Positions 36,501 to 47,921 of a DNA stretch of 64,000 nt are shown here, one piece after another. A model generated the notes under the pieces. The model was not told the DNA's origin, did not search any database, and saw only the letters and a list, made by a program, of their open reading frames with translations. How positions within the stretch are numbered: position 1 is the first letter of the stretch; each line of letters starts with the position of its first letter. The translations under genes were made by a program, and so were the position numbers. This DNA comes from Branchiostoma floridae (lineage: Eukaryota > Chordata > Leptocardii > Amphioxiformes > Branchiostomatidae): assembly GCF_000003815.2 (NCBI RefSeq), contig NC_049996.1, positions 9,973,844 to 10,037,843 of the forward strand, given 5' to 3'.

Positions 36501-37722
36501 CACGGGGCCACGTCAGGGTCACGCCTTTAAATAAGTGTCAAAAACAGCCCGTGAACTGCCCAACAGTAGTCTCTACCAGACTGTGGGTCGCTGGAAAACC
36601 ATAGAAATGAAACAGAGGAGTAAGCCGGCCAGAGGAGTAAAGCCGGCTATACTCCTCTGTTTTACAGCGACTCGGAGTCTGGTAGAGACTAGCCCAACAG
36701 GACCCCTTTTTCCAATGCAGACTAAGCTTAATGATGGCTTCGTCACGAAAAGGGACACCTATTCGTTTTCATAAAGGATAATTGCCACATCAAATTTGTA
36801 TAATGTAATGATTCATCAGTTACTGATCAGTATGCTGTAAGTGGGTAGAATGTAACTTACCGGAACTGGTGTTGACTTGTCCACAGACACTCTGGAAGCT
36901 GTCGGCAGAGTGGTTTTCATAATGCCCTTCGCCTTCGTCATAAGTAACGGCGTATGGTTGGATGTCACAGGCATCTTCGTCACTTGTCCCTCTATGACCG
37001 TACTGGTTATAAGCGACTGCGTATGGACGGATACACTCGTCATCAGACGTAACTTCACTCTCTGTTCTGTTCTGACTAGAGCTTTCTACATCCTCCGACT
37101 GTTGGACGACAGTTTCTGTTTGAACTTCATCGTTTTCGGCTTTGCTGTCTGCATCACTGTCTTTGACATCTTGCCTGTCCGTACTGGAATCGTCGACATC
37201 TCGGTCGCATTGATAGCAGGTGGACAGTGCTTCTTTGTGACAGGAACCCCTCTGCTGGTATGCGTATTGCACTACGCTCTCTGCGTTCTCAACTTCAGTA
37301 CCGTAGATATGTTTTGACGGGGATTCTTCTGCTTCTACGAGTGGATTATCAACATAAAGCGCTTGATTATGTTCAGTGTCACTGACTTTATAAGAACTAC
37401 AGCTTACCGGTTGCGATGGGCGGTCTCCAAGGTTGTTAGGACTGATACACGGTCCTTCATCCTGGATAGAATGTTCAAACGAAGCGTCGTTACGGACGTC
37501 CGGTAACGGGTCTTCTGTGTGGCTGGGCGAGGCGTCCGTTTGTCCCGCTAGACTGGACCGGTATGAGCGGCGCTGGGGCTGAACCTCATGTTGAACCACA
37601 GGTTCTGGTGTAGAGTCAGGGCAGTCACGGACATGAGACAGGTCTGTGTGTGCGTCCTGTATGTTGGTGTGTATGTCAATCCCGGTGCCACAGTCAGAGT
37701 CGTCAGTTGTTATTGGATCCAT
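33557..37722 (-). CDS. Single-pass membrane protein with DYTSP-repeat stalk and NHL-type propeller
   Basis: Five exons with matching phases: 36861-37722, 35824-35964, 35110-35237, 34624-34819 and 33557-34380, giving 716 aa. No signal peptide. Residues 1-287 are acidic, Ser/Thr-rich and tyrosine-bearing (IRPYAVAYNQYG, IQPYAVTYDEG, and HYENH, which fits a pYxN Grb2-type site). Exon 2 carries a tandem PNPMYSGNALL-type repeat with two NPxY motifs (NPMY, NPVY). Exon 3 is a membrane span (VLIILGVAVAVLHVVLIISI). Exon 4 encodes six (V/H)xYTSP units. Exon 5 is an NHL-like six-bladed-type propeller (FGGKGQEPGMFDELGG..., FVADARGVQVF..., VLVADGPGGKVEL...). NxS/T sequons after the span (NYT, NGT) suggest that the propeller is outside the cell, a type II layout. 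NHL propellers bind proteins or RNA in TRIM2/3-like proteins. The function here is unknown; a receptor or adhesion role is inference. Confidence 0.85.
34640..34775 (-). repeat. 21-bp coding minisatellite (VDYTSP units), right copy
   Basis: Six units, one with an extra Pro codon. Copy number differs from the left paralogue (four), as expected of a length-variable stalk. Confidence 0.8.
36567..36691. mobile_element. MITE with 16-bp TIRs and a perfect 9-bp target duplication
   Basis: TAGTCTCTACCAGACT at 36567-36582 is the exact reverse complement of 36676-36691. GCCCAACAG flanks it directly on both sides (36558-36566 and 36692-36700). The interior is nearly palindromic (AACAGAGGAGTA / TACTCCTCTGTT). 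It lies in intron 1 of the intact NHL gene. A 9-bp duplication is typical of Mutator-like elements. Confidence 0.85.
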
Positions 37723-38129
37723 GAAATCTGAGTCTTCAGGGGTGGTTAGCAGCCCTTATCTGCTAACCACCCCACCGGGAGCACCCCGGTAACTCTACGG
37801 TGATGGGAGTGTTGCCCTCCCGTCCAGGCCCATTAGCGCACGTTGGGGAATTGTTATGTGGTGTTTCAGTTACGTTTACTTCGCTCTCGGGAAGACCGGA
37901 GAGATAGGCTGTCAGAAAAATAGCTTATGCATAGTGAGAACGGTGCCTGGACTAAAAGTCCTATGTTGGACCAGTCCAGAAAAAATCAGTGGACCGGATG
38001 CTGGACTGATTTGAAAATGAACAGATTATTCCGTCTGCTACAGAGCCGAACCACTCTTCCTATGTTGACAACGTCAGTCGTGCTGGTTCGTGGTGCTGTG
38101 ATATATTGAGTGCTGCTAAGGCCTGCTTG

Positions 38130-38160
38130 TAAACCTGTATATAAATACAGTTGCGGAACA
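38130..38160 (-). promoter_or_regulatory. TATA-like promoter of the intact NHL membrane gene
   Basis: On the minus strand GTATTTATATAC lies at 38138-38149, about 415 bases before the ATG. The corresponding position upstream of the left copy is also TATA-like, and the surrounding sequence is shared. The transcription start is inferred. Confidence 0.4.
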
Positions 38161-38389
38161 ATCAAATACGTCAGCAGACAATCATTCCACGAAATTTACA
38201 AGCGGATTGTTCAGCTAAATAGATTCATACTGGTCTGGACAATTTTCAAAACCTCATACGATGCAAATCAAATGCATTGTTAAAACAATTAATGTCTAAT
38301 GGTTCTGGTTTTGGACAACGGATTGTAATTGCCTATAGATGCATAATGCAATGTATTTTCACTTGATTTAAAACCTGCATTACAAATGC

Positions 38390-39300
38390 CAGTACAGATA
38401 GAACAAATAGTTGAAAATATCGTTCTTGTAATAACACTCTTCATATATCAGGATGTTGCGCGTCTGGCATTATTCTACACCTATTTCTATTATTTCTATT
38501 GAAAATGGTATGATAAATTGAATCGGTTTGTTCCTCTCCTCAAACATTTTATTCCTCAAACTACTAGTACCCTCCAGAAGCTTACTAGACTTAAAGTATC
38601 AAGAGTTCACATACCTTTAATGAAGCACTTGAGAGATGTTCTTGTAGTGAAATGGACCATAGCATTGTCTTGAGTTTCGCTCTGAGTGTCGTCCATTAAC
38701 AAGTTTTGACAGACAATGCTGACGGGATTATGACGCTGATCGGCACAAAGGAAGCGACGAGTTTTCAGCCATTTTAGCTAAATAATGTAGAAAATTGTAG
38801 TAGTTCTAATATACTTCCTGAAATTGTAATCAGACTTCTGGGTCAAAAAGAATGTCAACGACTTTCGTTTTTTTTATTGCTTACAAAATAGATGTGCTAC
38901 GCCTAAAGGGCAACCGCCAGGCAATCCCTGGTCATGGCCCATTGAAATTAATGTACTGTACACAAAAAAGCACAGAAAGTCAGTTCCAATAACTAACCTT
39001 GCTGGCGTTACTGGCATACAAACTTACCCTCATATGAAAGCCCGTAATCCCAGCTGTATCAAAAGCCCACTGTCATTGGAAATCTTATGGCAGAATTTCT
39101 GGAAAAATACCACCAAAACCCTCCCACCCCCTCAAACGCATAACCACCAAGTGAAGAAGCCCTTGCACAACCAGGAATTAGTTCCACTAGTAACAACACT
39201 AGTAACAACAAAAAACAGCCATAATCAGAAAGTAGAAACCCTCCCCTGTCACATCCATCTCAAAACTGCCTGAATGACCCAGAACTAGCCATCAATTTGC
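38390..39300. other. No gene seen
   Basis: Spacer between the duplicated NHL unit and the HNMT-like gene. Homology to the left duplicate fades after about 38390. Confidence 0.4.
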
Positions 39301-39305
39301 AAGGC

Positions 39306-39457
39306 GGATGGCCGGATCTAATCTCGAACCAGATCCACGGTGCGTAATGTATAGTATCAAACTCCCCGTTTGACTCCCTTAGCCGGCTATATTCCCTGGC
39401 CAGCTTTGATACTATCTTATGGCACCGTAGGATCTGCTTGGAGATTAGGCCGGATCC
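39306..39457. mobile_element. Foldback element, about 150 bp
   Basis: The two halves are imperfect inverted copies: GGAT..CCGG..CTAATCTC, CAGATCC, ACGGTGC and ATAGTATCAAA on the left return in reverse complement on the right. The centre, AGCCGGCTATA, resembles the centre of the 36.6-kb MITE. Confidence 0.65.
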
Positions 39458-39519
39458 CCTGAAGGCAAAACAAACAAAAGAAGCAAAGGGTGAACATCTG
39501 GTGACCTAAGAGCGACATC

Positions 39520-42500
39520 ATGGCAGGTATGTGTACGTGTGTTTTTAGAACATACGTTCAGTTGAATCTTATTGTATCGCATGAGAGGTAGGCTTTGGAA
39601 CTCGATTTGACGAAACGCGAGACACGAATAGCGCCATACAGGCTAGGGGTGAAACGAGAGTTCTCGATTTTCCCCCTGGAAGCGGTAACGCAAAGCATAA
39701 TACAAAACCCGCATTGACAACCAGTTAGGAATTTGTCCAACCATCATGGGCGCAAAAATGAGACTTTATGGCTGTATTCTTACTTACATTCATCAAAAGT
39801 AGATATAATAAGTTATGTACATACTGAACATAAAGCTATGTCGCGAACTGTGCACGTTTACGAAATGACACAAAACTACCCAACATTGAGTGTTCACCCG
39901 ACAAGTTTGCTAATGGGTAATTATATGTCACACCACGACAGGACATGCGAATGTGGGAAGGCTGAACCACAACTTTCCAGATCGGTATCTGGCACGTTGG
40001 CAAGCCTGGATGGCGGCGACAGAGATGAAGACATACGAGTCGGTTTATGGACCAGTGGTTCCGGACGTTACCCTGTGTGAGCCGGGAGCCGACTTGCGAG
40101 TGCTGGGCATTGGGAGTGGCTCAGGTTTGCCCGCCATCGTGACCTTTAACGCCAGTACATGTATANNNNNNNNNNNNNNNNNNNNNNNNNNNNNNNNNNN
40201 NNNNNNNNNNNNNNNNNNNNNNNNNNNNNNNNNNNNNNNNNNNNNNNNNNNNNNNNNNNNNNNNNGGCTCGAAATACCACCTGCATATGTAGGTTAGTCC
40301 AGGTAAAATTGGAGCTGTGCAGGTATTTCTGGTGTCTACTTGCACCTAAACTGCACTGGTCCATGTACTGGGTTTTATACATAAACGTCATATGATGTAG
40401 GTGACGTGGATTGTCATTAGCAGCCTTGAATGTTACCACTACCACGCACCTAGCGCCTATTAAGCAATATGCTGTATAAAAGAAAAAATAGTAATGGTTC
40501 CTGAACAATTTTAGTATGATATATACTTCATAAACTTTGAGTGGTGCAGGTAATTTTCAACGTTACCTAAGATATGCAGAAAAAAGTCTTTCGAGCCATG
40601 CATTGAGTAGGTTTCTCACAACAACACGCCTAACTGCGCTAAGAATATACGTCATCTTTGCCAATTGATATATCTGTGCGTCAATTTTCCCATGCGGTGA
40701 CACTGACGTGTGACGCACAGGTAAAATATGTGACTTATGCTGTATGCAAACAAAATGGCCTCGCCTGGAATATTACATTCTCTGTTTCAATTTGGCCTAA
40801 ATCAGATACAAGATAGATAAAAGATAACTTGATTGGAAATCAATTTCCTTGCCACTAAATCACAAACGAATGTAGACTGATTAAAAACTCATCAAAGAGA
40901 TTTACTAGGATTATGACATTTTGTGCCTATTTGTAAATTTGTGAGAACTTTTAAAAGAATTGCGACAAAGTGCGCTGATTTGCGACAATTTACGAATGCC
41001 TGGCGCCATTTGACGCAATCAAATGATCTAGATTTACGCAGAAGAGTCAGACAGACATAAACTACGTTTACTACTGTCGTGTTAACATACAAAGTTGTCA
41101 ACAAAATGTATTCTTGCCATTTTATTGAAGGTTATTTTAACACCCTACCACATTTGACGTTCTAAAAGCGATTTGGAAGAAGGTAGGCTTGGTCAAGAAC
41201 TTAGTCCGAGACCAGAATCAAAAGACGACAGTGTCACTGACGAAAGATAGGGGACCTGAAACGTCTGACCGTTTCCAAAATATCCAGTTGCTTGAGTAAC
41301 TGCTTTTTGGCGTATCTTATTATTTTGATGTCTATCATCATCGACGACATTCAAACGTTGCAACATTTGATATAGCCTTTATTCCGGTTCCTTTATAGGT
41401 GATGTTGACAGCGTCATTTTGAAAAGTCTCCTACAGCGCCACAACAGTGTGTACAGCAGGGTTGTGGAACCGTCGAAACAAATGATTGACAAATACAAGG
41501 TGACAAGATTCTGTACTCCATGGAGATCACAGGGGGAGGGGGCGAGATCGCTGTTCATTTCCGTAAAAGGCTGTTTGCCATTTCAAATGGTCGATGTTAC
41601 TCGGATCGCTGACCGGTCGGTGCCATATCCGAGCGTATCATGTCTTGAGGGGGGGGGGGGGTTGTTGGTGTGAGAAACGTATTTTTAAAAGCAACATTTC
41701 AATTACAAATGTTCGTCGTGAAAAACGTTGCAAAATTATGTGCCCGGTGTTGATGTTTGCATTTTCTTAGAGTGTACCGTTCTGCGATATGACTTAGACC
41801 ATTTAGACCAAAAGGCAACAACAGTTTACGAGACGGAAATTACCTCAGGTATCGTGAACAGTGTGAATGATTGAATATATATGGGCAGTAGCCACATCGT
41901 GCTAGACATAGAAAAAGCATATGCATTTCCCTTCGCTTTATCACAAGGATGACCCCATTTAAAATGCTTAATCAGTCGCTTTGTTAAAAAAATGTGTCCA
42001 AAATTGACATCGACATGACGGTGAATCCTGCAGTCACTGGTGCGTGAAGACACGAGCCTCGGCACTATTGAGTTCGACTGNNNNNNNNNNNNNNNNNNNN
42101 NNNNNNNNNNNNNNNNNNNNNNNNNNNNNNNNNNNNNNNNNNNNNNNNNNNNNNNNNNNNNNNNNNNNNNNNNNNNNNNNNNNNNNNNNNNNNNNNNNNN
42201 NNNNNNNNNNNNNNNNNNNNNNNNNNNNNNNNNNNNNNNNNNNNNNNNNNNNNNNNNNNNNNNNNNNNNNNNNNNNNNNNNNNNNNNNNNNNNNNNNNNN
42301 NNNNNNNNNNNNNNNNNNNNNNNNNNNNNNNNNNNNNNNNNNNNNNNNNNNNNNNNNNNNNNNNNNNNTCACCGATAACAGTGACTGGGGGAAACTCCAG
42401 TACAAGATGTGGGTTGAGTTCGGCCAAGGTGACCGTTTGAAGACGCCATTTCGTTTAGCCTGTGGACGTCAAACAGTGGCTCGAAGCGAGGGGCATCGAT

Positions 42501-42728
42501 TACGTCACTTCCGGTGATGAAATCAACATCAACGTGAGAGAGTGTTTTAAGGAGGGCCCCGAGACGGGAAGGTTGATTCTCGACTTCCTGACGACAACAC
42601 CTGACGTGTCAGCTCATCCGGAGATAAAATCTATGGCCTTGGAGCACATCCGATGTAATTCTTCGGTGACCGATGAACAGATGATCTTTAAAGGCATTGA
42701 TGAAGTCATCGCTTTCACAAAGAAGTAA
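39520..42728 (+). CDS. Histamine N-methyltransferase-like protein (interrupted by gaps)
   Basis: Exons read by splice signal, phase and family resemblance: 39520-39526 (ATGGCAG|GT), 39942-40124, 41399-41499, 42034-42080 (runs into a gap) and 42369-42728 (emerges from the gap). HNMT transfers a methyl group from S-adenosylmethionine to the histamine ring. Visible: the N-terminal helix (NFPDRYLARWQAW), the SAM-binding glycine motif RVLGIGSGSGDVD, split by an intron after the second Ser, then RVVEPSKQMIDKYK, then LVREDTSLGTIEFD, then SDWGKLQYKMW and ILDFLTTTPDVSA. All align in order with vertebrate HNMT. The last exon has a one-base frame break at about 42459 (LA|VDVKQWL), so it is either a sequencing error beside the gap or a dead gene. 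The substrate need not be histamine. Confidence 0.82.
40166..40265. other. Assembly gap (100 N)
   Basis: A run of exactly 100 N, the usual placeholder for unknown size, in an intron of the HNMT-like gene. Confidence 0.99.
42081..42368. other. Assembly gap (288 N)
   Basis: Hides the end of exon 4, probably one intron, and the start of the last exon of the HNMT-like gene. Confidence 0.99.
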
Positions 42729-45700
42729 TGCTACTGTAATAAGCATATGTTTTGCAGTGCTGATATTTTGCTAGTATTTGCTTTGCTGGTGAGAACAAGT
42801 GTATTGTTTACTGGAGAGTAAAGTTCTTGTGACACCACACAAACCAAGACGTTGCTAGTCTGTGATGACGTATTATCATAGCTTTTAAGCCTAATTTTAT
42901 GATACCATGCTGAGATATCAGGTCAGAGATGTTTTCTTTCCCATAACGTAGTAAACGTGTGTGGCTTGTTAAACGATGAAAAAAAAACGAGCACAGACTT
43001 CTATGTAGTTCTTATATGATTATAAAAACTGACATAACTTTTTAGAATTGGCGAAAAGCGATACACCGCGGAATGTGTCTACAGAATCAAGCCAGTGCTG
43101 ACGTACCCACATTAGGCTTTTACAGGACAGGAGCCGACAGATAATTGACCCGTTTATGGCCACTGAGGGACGGAACTGCAGTCATTAACAAATCCACAAG
43201 GGGACGCTGGTCGAATCTGCTTAGCAGCGCTGCCATATGCTTACATATGTAAGGCATCTTGTGGCTGTAATACTATTGCGCTTTGTAAAAAAAAAGATGA
43301 AAGTATTGTTTAGTTTCTGTGAGTTTTTAATTTCTATTGAATGTTTCTATCCGATTCACATTAAGTTTGTCAGATTAATTTCTGACCAAAAAAAAGGAAC
43401 AGCAGTGTTTATGCTATTCTTCCTTACTAGTATATGAGCCTATAGAACTATGGTGTTTACATTTAAACAATGATTCTAAAGGCTACCAAAACAGCTAAAT
43501 ATTTTTGTCGCTGCTATGAGCGTTATCTAAACCATCTGCATGGATATCGTAGATCTACATGTTTTTTTCTGATGTTGATGTCGTCGAAAATACAGGCAAC
43601 ATCCGTAAAAGGTCTACTTTGTGACACTTGGGGTGAAATAGTCCTACCTTCATTATATGTATTTCAAAATGAATTTGACCAATCACAGTCAAGGACTTCG
43701 AATGTCGACCAATGGCGAAGCGATACGTTTTCGCGCGTTCGCGCATCAAGACTTCATCGTCTGTGACTGTGAGCTTATCATCTACTTGGCCGACAGATAT
43801 CACGGTTTTAACACGTGTAAACTAGTCATATCACTTACAAAAATAAACACTGCGTAAAATATAAGTCCCCCAGGCCTTCAAAATATAAATGTTGATGCCA
43901 CACCCTAAAACAAAGGCTGTATATCATTTTCTGCATATAAATCAGGTGTCCACTAGGGATGCGGATAGAAGAACCATCAGATAAATATGTGCGGGTTAGA
44001 CCTGGGCAGAAAAAGCCCATGGACAGGGCTGTCCGTTATAGAAGATGAGCTGTGATTCTTTCTTCGTTAGTCGTCTTACAATCGGGACATATCCTTGGGA
44101 TTTTGCAAGGCCTGAAGACGCTGTTTCAAGATCATTTTCAGACCAAGAAGACGCTACAAGCCAGCCAATTAAGGTAAGCGTTGATATCAATTACATCCTC
44201 TAGTAGAGAAATTAGGTTCCTTCATCGCATGGCATTTGGCTCAAAACAAGACCAAGGTATCACCGTTCATTATCGACTATCGAGAAAACAACGAAATTTT
44301 ACCCAAGAAACAGATACTTCGATAGACCGTTTGTTAATCCGTCGAAGGCAAAACTGTTCTTCCATACTAAGCGGTGTCCAATATGGCGGACGGTGGGCCT
44401 AAGTCGTTCTTGATTTGATGACCATATAGGAATGACGACATGGATCTATAGACCATTTTTATTTAGACATTAACCTCTTTATGTGCACGAAAAAGATCGG
44501 TAAACACATCTATAAGTATCATAGGATACACCGGAAAACTAGATACCCAACAGTCAACATCTGTGGCAAAAATTGACGTTCACAACGTCCAATAAAATGA
44601 TAAATCAGAAGGGACTCAATATAGTATTTTGAAGTAGGCAATTGGCAATGTTACGAGCAAAAGAAGTAGCTCGTTTCACATCCTAAAAAGGATAGAAAAT
44701 GTAAGTGGGTTTCTGTGTGTGAGGCATCTTGATGATAATGTATGCTGACTGCACAGTTGGATGTTTGACACGTACTTCAGTATCAGATCTATCTGCGTGA
44801 TGTGACGTCTAAGTCGGGACGTCACCAGGGGAGGGAGGGCCTTGGGACACTGACCTCATGCATGTAGCATCTTTAATGTCTTCATCAACATTTTCCAATG
44901 TCTGTAAAATTATTTCTGTCATGATATCTTCTTTATTTTCTGTATTGGCGACCTACTATTTTTACATAAATTTGTGTAGTGTGCCATTTTTCTTTGGCAA
45001 CCACCACAAAATCTATTTTTCTGTGGCAGCGTTATCGAGACCTAGATCGATTTGTTTCGACTGAAAGCAAGCAATATATTGCCCTGTAATGCCTCATTTT
45101 ATAGACAAAAATAATTCTGTTTTACGAAATGTTCTACAAACATTAAAAGTGATGCACACTGCCCATAAATACGCCCTTTAATGACCAAGATAGTCACTTG
45201 TCCTAGCTACTAGTATATAGTCGACAAGCGTTAGATCCCATCCAGCTCCATGTTCAATACGTGCTTGTGCATTTAGAGGAGTGGAGCAGACTACTGGCGC
45301 TGACCTTCCGCCATGTTGCATTTTTGCGGTCACACATGAGACATTCATGATCAACACTTACAAAACATTCATAGTATGAGTTTGAGATATCCATTCAAAG
45401 TTGTTCAAAAGATACAGTCTACTTACCTTTACTCAGAAAACATTAATCCTCAAACCACAAAGACAGCAAAGATCTGTACATCTTGCATAGCCATAGATGT
45501 GAATTTTCCAGAACCAATGCAAATCAGTTAGTTTTACAAATCAGCTATCTAGTCTGAACTTCATCTTGCCGATCTCAGCACAAATTTCAAGTCTCATCAT
45601 GTTGTTAGTGATATCATGTCTGAAGATGCTTGGATTACGGTTTCCCTAAATTGGAGTCTTGGGAAACATATGTCCCCAAACTACCTTAACGCTGATTAAC

Positions 45701-47655
45701 GCTGTAGTAGGGGACGGTTCTGGCCAGGTACGGAAGATTGCTCTTTCTGACCTGGCACGTAATTTGTCCAGGAAAGTGACTATCAAATCTATTCTATGAT
45801 GAATGATTGTTTCATTAGTGAAGCTCCTTTTCGAATAGAATATATTATGAAGTAGGGGTGATCATCTTGATTATTTCTCCTCTTGTCACGAAAAAGTTCT
45901 CAGGGGGATCACAGAGGGTTTACCCGTAGGGCACCAAGGGCATTGTCACATGGGGGAAATAGGCTATCGTATCAGTAATGTTCCTATAGTGCGGATACAT
46001 ATGATAAACGCTTAACAAGACTGAAGACACATTATTTTGTATTTACAGGGGTCGTGCTTTAAAGACACTGTTTCCACATATTGAGTGGACAACTCAGTTA
46101 GGTCTTGATTCATGAAGGTTATTGGATTGAAGGCGAATTTCCCTCCTATTTACAACAAAATGTTTTGCCAGGGGCTATAGAAATAAAATGAAAAGATACG
46201 ATATTGCCGCCGTGGGTGCTGTAGTCGAGGGTAAAGTAGGGTGTCGGACTGAGTTGTGAAAATTCATCATATTTTATGGTTCGTTGAAGGATCTGGTCCA
46301 CGTACAATGGAATTGTCAGGAAAACAGGAGCACACGATCATTGTCCAATGTCATGGAAAAACCTACACCGATTCAGTACATATGTCAGAGATGAGCCAAA
46401 GGACATAAATAGAATTGATCAATGTGCTGTTATTGATTTTACGATGAAATATACTGTACGTTTTGATCCACAGACCATCTGTCTATATTTGGCTGGCTTC
46501 GAATCCTCATTTGGACTCCCTTTCATTCAGATGCCTCTCAACGTCGGACAGCTGAGTAAAAATGGAAACATTTTCTGTCAATATTGTATCTGAGATTTAA
46601 CCACATTCTGTGGTGCTCAATACCAGGGTTCCCGTCTTCTACAGATATTCATATTGACGAAGCAAACTCTTCCGCCATATTTGAAGAGCTAGATATTACA
46701 TCAACCCAAACCATGAGACAATAAACCATTGACCGAACACCGCATTCCGTTTAAGTACTGACAGTGTTATAGATGTGTCTAAACAATGAGTCACTGTCTT
46801 AAAGAATTTTCTTAATCCGAAAAGACTAAGAAGATCAAATATGAATCTACATACACAAAAATATGATGAATGGTCATATATTTGCAATATCAATTTAGAT
46901 ATTCACGATACGTGATTTTAAATACGAACGAAATATGATTCATACGTGTCTGGGATGATCTTCAAAGCGCATTGCTGAGCATCTACAAACATTTTCGAGG
47001 ACAAAACAGTTAAGAGTAGCTGGCAAACAAAACCATTCAAAACCAACCAGAGAAGAGTTACAGGATCTTGATGAAGCTTTGACCATCTACATCAACGCAG
47101 CACTACAAAATCCCGGCGTTAATCCATCTCTACATCTGCTTGGTAGTCGTAAATTGTTCCTCAACCTCCGGCCCCTGTCATAGACACTCTCGTCATAACT
47201 TTATGTTATTATAGAAATTCTATACAAACGTATTGTATTATTGTTACAATATCGACCATCAGAGTCCATCTTTGCGACCCTCCGTGCCCCAATGACCACC
47301 TCGAAGTTTTCCTATTGGCTCATCCTCGCTCTTTATGACACATTCATAATGATGAAATAATATCCAGAAAGATAGATACGGTGGGTTGTGATCTGCTGAA
47401 TTATGTAAGGCCACAGCGTAAACACAATCTAATAACGGCCTGATGTCGGGATGTGGAATCGATGAGAGGTGAAGTTGCATCTTCGTGTGGTTCGATCTGG
47501 TCAACGTGGAGACGCTGGTTCATAACTGTCTGGGCTTAGTTAGTGTGTAATACATCACGGTATGCGCACTTTGAACCGTTCATGCAGATTTTATATGAGA
47601 TCATTGTAGTTTGTATCTTCTCACGAACGATTCCAATGAATTATCTCGATTATTG
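42729..47655. other. No gene that I can support
   Basis: Frames are short and featureless. A minus-strand frame at about 43996-44190 looks slightly protein-like (NDLETASSGLAKSQGYVP) but has no family features or clear splice partners. Confidence 0.35.
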
Positions 47656-47690
47656 TCATCATCATCATCATCATCATCAACAACAACAAC
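47656..47690. repeat. Microsatellite (TCA)n(ACA)n
   Basis: About eight TCA units followed directly by about four ACA units. Confidence 0.9.
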
Positions 47691-47715
47691 ATTGATATCA
47701 AATGCATTCAAAGAC

Positions 47716-47912
47716 TAGCCTGGGTACCATCAGGAAAGTAGTTTGCTCCGGCGTTCATTATATACTATATACCGTCGCTTCTAGCTCTGACATTCACTAT
47801 ACAATATATATATATATACAGTTGCTTCTCTGTGTTTCCGTCTGGTATGTCTCCAGACGGATAGCAGAAGCGAACATAGGAGCGAACTACTATCCGGATG
47901 GTACCCAGGCTA
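47716..47912. mobile_element. MITE with ~40-bp TIRs and a perfect 9-bp target duplication
   Basis: TAGCCTGGGTACCATC starts the left end, and its reverse complement (with GGATGGTACCCAGGCTA) ends the right. Arms of about 40 bp match with a few mismatches. TTCAAAGAC flanks both sides exactly (47707-47715 and 47913-47921). The interior is AT-rich and non-coding. Like the element at 36567, it has 9-bp duplications and TAG...CTA ends. Confidence 0.85.
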
Positions 47913-47921
47913 TTCAAAGAC

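Noticed and set aside
37000-37060. ITIM motifs in the NHL protein cytoplasmic region
   Set aside because: IRPYAVAY and IQPYAVTY do not fit the [SIVL]xYxx[ILV] spacing well. Only pYxN and NPxY motifs are claimed.
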